From positions 330,796 to 394,795 of the forward strand of contig NZ_BMPQ01000007.1 in assembly GCF_014647675.1 (NCBI RefSeq): a stretch of 64,000 bases of DNA, in the 5' to 3' direction. The notes below the pieces were generated by a model. It was not told where the DNA came from. It searched no databases and worked only from the letters and a program-made list of their open reading frames with translations. The position numbers and the translations under genes were made by a program. The DNA is from Streptomyces flaveus. GTDB taxonomy: Bacteria > Actinomycetota > Actinomycetes > Streptomycetales > Streptomycetaceae. Shown in pieces: positions 60,158 to 64,000 of this stretch (the stretch's first letter is position 1; every line of letters starts with the position of its first letter).

Positions 60158-60439
60158 ATGACCACGCACTTGGAGCAGCTATGGCGCTTCCGTAAGCACC
60201 TGATCCCCAGTCCGTCACCTTCAGTAGGCGCTGCTGAGGGGCGCCGCGTCCCTCGGGGCAGTCTCAGCCTTCCGCTACGGGGCCCACCAGGAGGCGATGA
60301 CCAAGGCGGCCGAGCCAACCGGTTCGCCAGGCAGAGCGGGATCGAGATCATCCAGGACTCCCCCAGAGACTATGCCGAGCTCAAGGCGAGCGTCGAGGAC
60401 CAGAACGTCACCTGGGACGTCATGACCGGCGCCGCGTGA
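60158..60439 (+). pseudogene. Decayed polyamine-type ABC solute-binding protein gene
   Basis: The frame starts MTTHLEQLWRFRKHLIPSPS and near its end reads GIEIIQDSPRDYAELKASV, then VTWDV, the start of mature spermidine/putrescine-type binding proteins (GIKVVQDSPTDYAKLKAMVE..NVTWDVV-like). A middle piece, SAFRYGAHQEAMTKAAEP, reads in another frame, so there is a frameshift, and the stop at 60439 removes over 70% of the protein. It was probably a substrate-uptake gene for this cluster. Confidence 0.6.
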
Positions 60440-60837
60440 GCTGATGACCGGTCTCTATGAGCGCTCCGCCGTTGACGGACGGCCACCTCGGACCTGATCG
60501 CCGACCAGGTGTTGGAGCGCGTCCTGGCCCGGGCCCCTGCAGCCGTCGGAGTGGGGCATCGAGGGGGAGTACCAAAACGGGGGAGTCCGCCTTGGACCTG
60601 TCGGTCGTCGACGTGGGTGGGCTCTGCGCAGTCCGTGAAGCGATCGAGACACAGCCGCGGCAGCCCTGCCCGCCTCCTCCCAGGAACCGCATCGATCGGA
60701 CCGTCCGGGAGCTGACTGACAGCGTCGGGCAAAGGTCCGACACGGGTGGCGGCGGGGGACTGGCCACGACCTGAGCGTCGTGACGCAGGCCCACGGTGAG
60801 TGATGAGCGACCTGACGATGAGAGAGAGAACGCACCG
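60440..60837. other. Region with no supported gene before the fusion gene
   Basis: Nearly 400 bases with no gene I can support on either strand. It is probably the degraded rest of the binding-protein or transporter region plus the leader of the fusion gene. GAGAGAGA just before 60838 is the likely ribosome site of that gene. Confidence 0.45.
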
Positions 60838-63800
60838 ATGACCTCAGCGACCACCACCGGCCAGGACGGAACGACCATCCCCGGTCACACCGGCCAACTG
60901 CCGGGCTCGCTCCTCGATCACGTGCTGCGGCAGTCCTTCGGACTCGAGGGATATGTCCAGCACCCACTGGGAGGGGAGGTCGACCAGAACGTCCGGATCA
61001 CCGGTGATGACGGCATGCGCTACTTCGTACGGGTCACCCGCGCGGAGCCGGACTCAGCCGACGTCCTCTGGCAGAACTCGCTCCTCCAGCATCTGGCCTC
61101 CACCGTTCCCGACCTTCCGGTGCCACGACTGGTCCCGACGCGCGAGGGGAAGTGCCTTGCCGACGTCGTCCACGAGGGCCGAACGCACGTGGTCCGCGTG
61201 ATGAGCTGGATCGAGGGCCGAGCCCTGGCGGATCTCGACGACCACCCCGCGGCGCTTCTGCGTCAGCTGGGAGAAGCCGCTGGGCGGCTGAGCCTCGGAC
61301 TCTCCAGCATGGAGCCACCGGTGGGCCTGGAACCGCACGACTGGGACATGCGCCGGGCCGCTGAGATCGTCGAGGCGTCGCTGCACGCTGTACAGGACGC
61401 GGACCGGCGGGAGTCGGTGCGCACGATCATGGGCTGGTACGACGATCTCCTGCCGGCATGGGACCGACTGCCGCGGAGCGTCGTACACCAGGATCTCAAT
61501 GACGCCAACGTTCTGGCCGACGCCGACGAGGACGGGGTGCTGCGGATCTCGGGCATCGTCGACCTGGGCGACTCGCTCTACAGTGTGCGCGCGGCAGAGG
61601 TGGCGATCGCGGCGGGCTACGCCATGGTCCGCAAGGCCGACCCGCTCGCTGCGGCGGCCGAAGTCGTGGCCGGCTTCCACTCGGTGCTTCCCCTCACGGC
61701 GGAGGAACTGGCGGCTGTCTATCCGTTGGCGGCCACCCGGCTGTGCATGAACGCCGTGACGTGGACGCGCCGGGTCGCGGAGAGCGGCACGCCGTACGGG
61801 CGGACCCGCGTGCAACACACCTGGCCGGCGATCGCGCAGGTGGCCGAGGTTTGTCCCGACGTCGCCGAGGCGACGTTCCGGGTCGCGTGTGGGCTCCCCC
61901 GGACGCGGGAGCAGCGGGGTTTGGAAGAGGTCTTGGCAGAGGCGGCCCGAACCGGCGCCCCGCACGCACCGGCCCCGCAGCTGCTTGACCTGCGACCGGC
62001 AAGTGATCTCTACGACGAAGTCGACTGGCACGAAGCGAGGGCGGTGCGCGCGAGCATCGACGACGTCCTCGACGGACGGCGGCGGAAGGGCTACGTGCCC
62101 CACCTCAGCGCATCGCTGCTCCTGGGTGGCCGGCGTCGCCCAGGGGCCGACGAGCCCGCGACGGTTCAGGTCGGCGGCTTGCTGATCGTGGCCGATGCCG
62201 AGGAGGTTGCCAGCCCGCTGTCCGGCGTCGTCGAGGCCCGCGGTGGCCCCGGTATGCCGTTGGTGCTGCGACATGCGGTCGAGGGGCTGGAGTTCTGGAC
62301 GTGCTGGTGGGGACTCGACGACTCGCCGCCCGTCGCGGCGAGAGTCCCGGCCGGGGCGCCGTTGGGACGCGCCGGCGCGAGCGACGAGGCGGACCCGCTC
62401 GGGCCCTGCGTCCAGGTGCAGGTCCACCGCACCGCACGGATGGCCACATGGCCGCCGCCTCGTGTCGTGCCGCCCTCCGCACGGCAGGTGTGGAGCCACC
62501 TGTCACCTGACCCCGCCCGGCTCTTCGAGCTCACCGAGTCCCCCGCCGCGGTCCCCACCATCGACGACGTCGTCTCAGTGCGCCGTCGCCACATCGCTTG
62601 CTCCCAGCGCAACTACTACCGCAACCCGATGAACCTTGTGCGTGGGCGGGACGTGTGGTTCCACGACGAGGACGGCCTTGCCTATCTGGACTCGCTGAAC
62701 AACGTCACCCACGTCGGCCATGCCGAGCCACGGGTGACGGCCGCCGCCACCCGACAGCTGCGCAAGCTCAACACCAACAGCCGTTTTGTCTACCCGCAGA
62801 TCGCCAGTTACGTGCAGAAGCTGGTAGCCACGCTGCCCGACCCGCTCGAGGTCGTCTTCCTCGTGTGCACGGGCAGCGAGGCGAACGACCTGGCGCTGCG
62901 GATCGCCCGCCAGGTGACAGGTCGTCAGCACATCGTCAACATCGACGGCGCGTACCACGGAAACACCGGCGTGGTGACCGGGATCAGCCCGAACCGTTAC
63001 AAGGGCCCCGGCGGCGCCGGTGCCCCCGCGACCACCCACGAGGTCGTCATCCCGGACCGCTACCGCAGCACCTACGGGTACGACGACGCGGACGCCGGAG
63101 TCAAGTACGCGCGCGACGCCGCAGCTGTCATCGAGCGGATCGCGGCCGACGGCCGACCCCCAGCCGCCTTCATCGCCGAGTCCCTGATGGGATCGGGTGG
63201 GAACATCGTGTTCCCCGACGGCTACCTCGATGGCGTGTTCACGGCTGCCAGGCGGGCGGGCGCCCTGTGCATCTCCGACGAGGTCCAGGTCGGCGTCGGA
63301 CGACTCGGGCCCTGGTGGGGTTTCGAGCTCCAGGGAGTGGTCCCGGACATCGTCACGATGGGCAAGCCACTCGGAAACGGGCATCCTCTCGCGGCGCTGG
63401 TCACGACTCGGGAGATCGCCGACGCGTTCGACACGGGCATGAAGTACTTCAACACCTTCGGCGGCAACCCGGTCTCCTGCGCGATCGGCGAGGCCGTGCT
63501 CGACATCGTCGAGCAGGATGGGCTGAGGGAGAACGCCGTGAGCGTGGGCGGGTACTTCGCCCAGTCGCTGCGCGAGCTCCAGCAGCGCCAACCGCTCATC
63601 GGTGACGTGCGGGCAGAAGGGCTCTACCTCGGTGTCGAACTGGTTCGTAACCGCACCACCAGAATGCCGGCCACTGAGCAGGCCTTCATGGTCACCGAGC
63701 TCATGAAGGAGCGAGGCGTCATAGTCTTCCCCAATGGCGTGCACGACAACGTACTGAAGATCAAACCGCCCATGACCTTCCGCCGCGAGCACGTGGATCT

Positions 63801-63864
63801 CTACGTCGACGCGCTGCACGAGGTCCTGTCCCTGCCCGAGCTGCGCTCGGCCGTTCAGTCCTGA
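60838..63864 (+). CDS. APH-type kinase / M23-like / class III aminotransferase-fold fusion (amino-alcohol kinase-phospholyase)
   Basis: This 1008-residue protein joins three domains. Residues ~20-340 are an APH/homoserine-kinase-II-type kinase with SVVHQDLNDANVL (catalytic loop) and GIVDLGDSLYS (metal Asp). Residues ~430-560 are an M23-like domain (ASPLSGVVEARG..GLEFWTCWWGL) whose metal His positions seem lost. Residues ~575-1005 are a class III PLP enzyme with CTGSEANDLALRIARQ, SDEVQVGVGRLG and the PLP Lys in TMGKPLGNGHP. This plan matches bacterial fusions related to hydroxylysine kinase and phospho-lyases: the kinase phosphorylates an amino alcohol, and the PLP domain eliminates ammonia and phosphate. 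Substrate unknown. Confidence 0.85.
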   Translation: MTSATTTGQDGTTIPGHTGQLPGSLLDHVLRQSFGLEGYVQHPLGGEVDQNVRITGDDGMRYFVRVTRAEPDSADVLWQNSLLQHLASTVPDLPVPRLVPTREGKCLADVVHEGRTHVVRVMSWIEGRALADLDDHPAALLRQLGEAAGRLSLGLSSMEPPVGLEPHDWDMRRAAEIVEASLHAVQDADRRESVRTIMGWYDDLLPAWDRLPRSVVHQDLNDANVLADADEDGVLRISGIVDLGDSLYSVRAAEVAIAAGYAMVRKADPLAAAAEVVAGFHSVLPLTAEELAAVYPLAATRLCMNAVTWTRRVAESGTPYGRTRVQHTWPAIAQVAEVCPDVAEATFRVACGLPRTREQRGLEEVLAEAARTGAPHAPAPQLLDLRPASDLYDEVDWHEARAVRASIDDVLDGRRRKGYVPHLSASLLLGGRRRPGADEPATVQVGGLLIVADAEEVASPLSGVVEARGGPGMPLVLRHAVEGLEFWTCWWGLDDSPPVAARVPAGAPLGRAGASDEADPLGPCVQVQVHRTARMATWPPPRVVPPSARQVWSHLSPDPARLFELTESPAAVPTIDDVVSVRRRHIACSQRNYYRNPMNLVRGRDVWFHDEDGLAYLDSLNNVTHVGHAEPRVTAAATRQLRKLNTNSRFVYPQIASYVQKLVATLPDPLEVVFLVCTGSEANDLALRIARQVTGRQHIVNIDGAYHGNTGVVTGISPNRYKGPGGAGAPATTHEVVIPDRYRSTYGYDDADAGVKYARDAAAVIERIAADGRPPAAFIAESLMGSGGNIVFPDGYLDGVFTAARRAGALCISDEVQVGVGRLGPWWGFELQGVVPDIVTMGKPLGNGHPLAALVTTREIADAFDTGMKYFNTFGGNPVSCAIGEAVLDIVEQDGLRENAVSVGGYFAQSLRELQQRQPLIGDVRAEGLYLGVELVRNRTTRMPATEQAFMVTELMKERGVIVFPNGVHDNVLKIKPPMTFRREHVDLYVDALHEVLSLPELRSAVQS

Positions 63865-64000
63865 GACGGGCAACCGTCCACTGAGGCAATGGACGAGAGT
63901 GGCCCGCGAAAACGCGAGAAGTGCTTCTGACGCGTAAATAGCTCCAGGTCAGGGACTGTTTGGGCAGGACTGGATGCCCGGCGTCCGTGGAGGCCGCCGG
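63865..64000. other. Window end without a gene
   Basis: The last 136 bases hold no gene I can support. GTCCA..TGGAC (63873-63891) could form a weak 5-bp hairpin just after the fusion gene's stop. Confidence 0.4.

Noticed and set aside
60796..60837. GTG at 60796 as the start of the fusion gene
   Set aside because: It adds 14 residues of charged, non-domain sequence and includes the GAGAGAGA ribosome site of the ATG at 60838.
61990..62520. Active M23 peptidase in the middle of the fusion protein
   Set aside because: The usual metal-binding His residues are not in place (WWGL where YGHL is expected), so a peptidase activity is unlikely.

Overview
The window looks like a chromosomal segment from a Streptomyces-type actinomycete. 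The DNA is very GC-rich, GTG starts are common, many genes overlap by 4 bases (ATGA or GTGA), and the gene families are typical of that genus: monomeric isocitrate dehydrogenase, an ECF42-type sigma factor with DGPF proteins, Rv1733c-like and CbtA/CbtB proteins, and many GntR, LacI, MarR, PadR and PucR regulators. I see no rRNA, tRNA, CRISPR array, transposase or integrase. Assignments come from reading motifs by eye; no database search was possible.

Layout. 1-4.8 kb: the end of a glutamate racemase gene, a membrane protein, an O-antigen-ligase-like protein, apolipoprotein N-acyltransferase and a Nudix hydrolase. 4.8-9.1 kb: 3-hydroxybutyrate dehydrogenase, a GAF/PucR regulator and an MHS-type transporter, probably a 3-hydroxybutyrate use module. 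9.4-15.9 kb: isocitrate dehydrogenase, a CsoR/CstR-like repressor, an alpha-L-fucosidase, two SseB-domain paralogues, a MarR repressor and a GDT1-type manganese exporter preceded by a yybP-ykoY riboswitch. 15.9-24.0 kb: a complete galactan-use locus. A solute-binding protein, two permeases and a LacI repressor lie on the minus strand with every junction overlapping. Divergent from them are GH42 beta-galactosidase and secreted GH53 endo-galactanase, with a LacI operator sitting on the minus-strand promoter.

24.0-26.0 kb: a PadR repressor/NTF2 pair, then two FluC (CrcB) fluoride channels with a 19-codon remnant of a DUF190 gene between them. 26.0-31.8 kb: an Asn/Asp/Gln catabolic operon (GntR regulator, permease, asparaginase, aspartate ammonia-lyase, glutaminase). 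31.9-37.0 kb: two GT-C mannosyltransferase-like proteins, a short second Rho factor and a methyltransferase. 37.0-39.6 kb: a YCII-SnoaL fusion, a DGPF protein and an ECF42-type sigma factor. Two nearly identical promoter elements bracket this module. 39.6-49.8 kb: a methyltransferase, CPBP protease, CE7 esterase, Rv1733c-like protein, sulfite-oxidase-like enzyme with its reductase, quinone oxidoreductase, HemK-like methyltransferase with an attenuator-like leader, an old-yellow-enzyme/FadH-type reductase with a 24-bp palindrome in its promoter, a PadR regulator and a surface protein.

50-54.7 kb: DhaK-DhaL-DhaM dihydroxyacetone kinase, a Cys-rich copper-binding four-helix bundle, a phosphatase-fold protein lacking its catalytic motif, and a cobalamin riboswitch ahead of CbtB-CbtA cobalt transport genes. 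54.7-64 kb: an acyl-CoA dehydrogenase behind a KstR-like operator, then a rearranged amine/amino-alcohol catabolism region. This region has an amine oxidase, a HAD enzyme, a PucR regulator flanked by ~120-bp inverted repeats carrying the same operator, a decayed polyamine-type binding-protein gene, and a 1008-residue fusion of an APH-type kinase, an M23-like domain and a class III aminotransferase-fold (phospho-lyase-type) enzyme. That fusion and its duplicated promoter/operator arrangement are the most unusual parts of the window.
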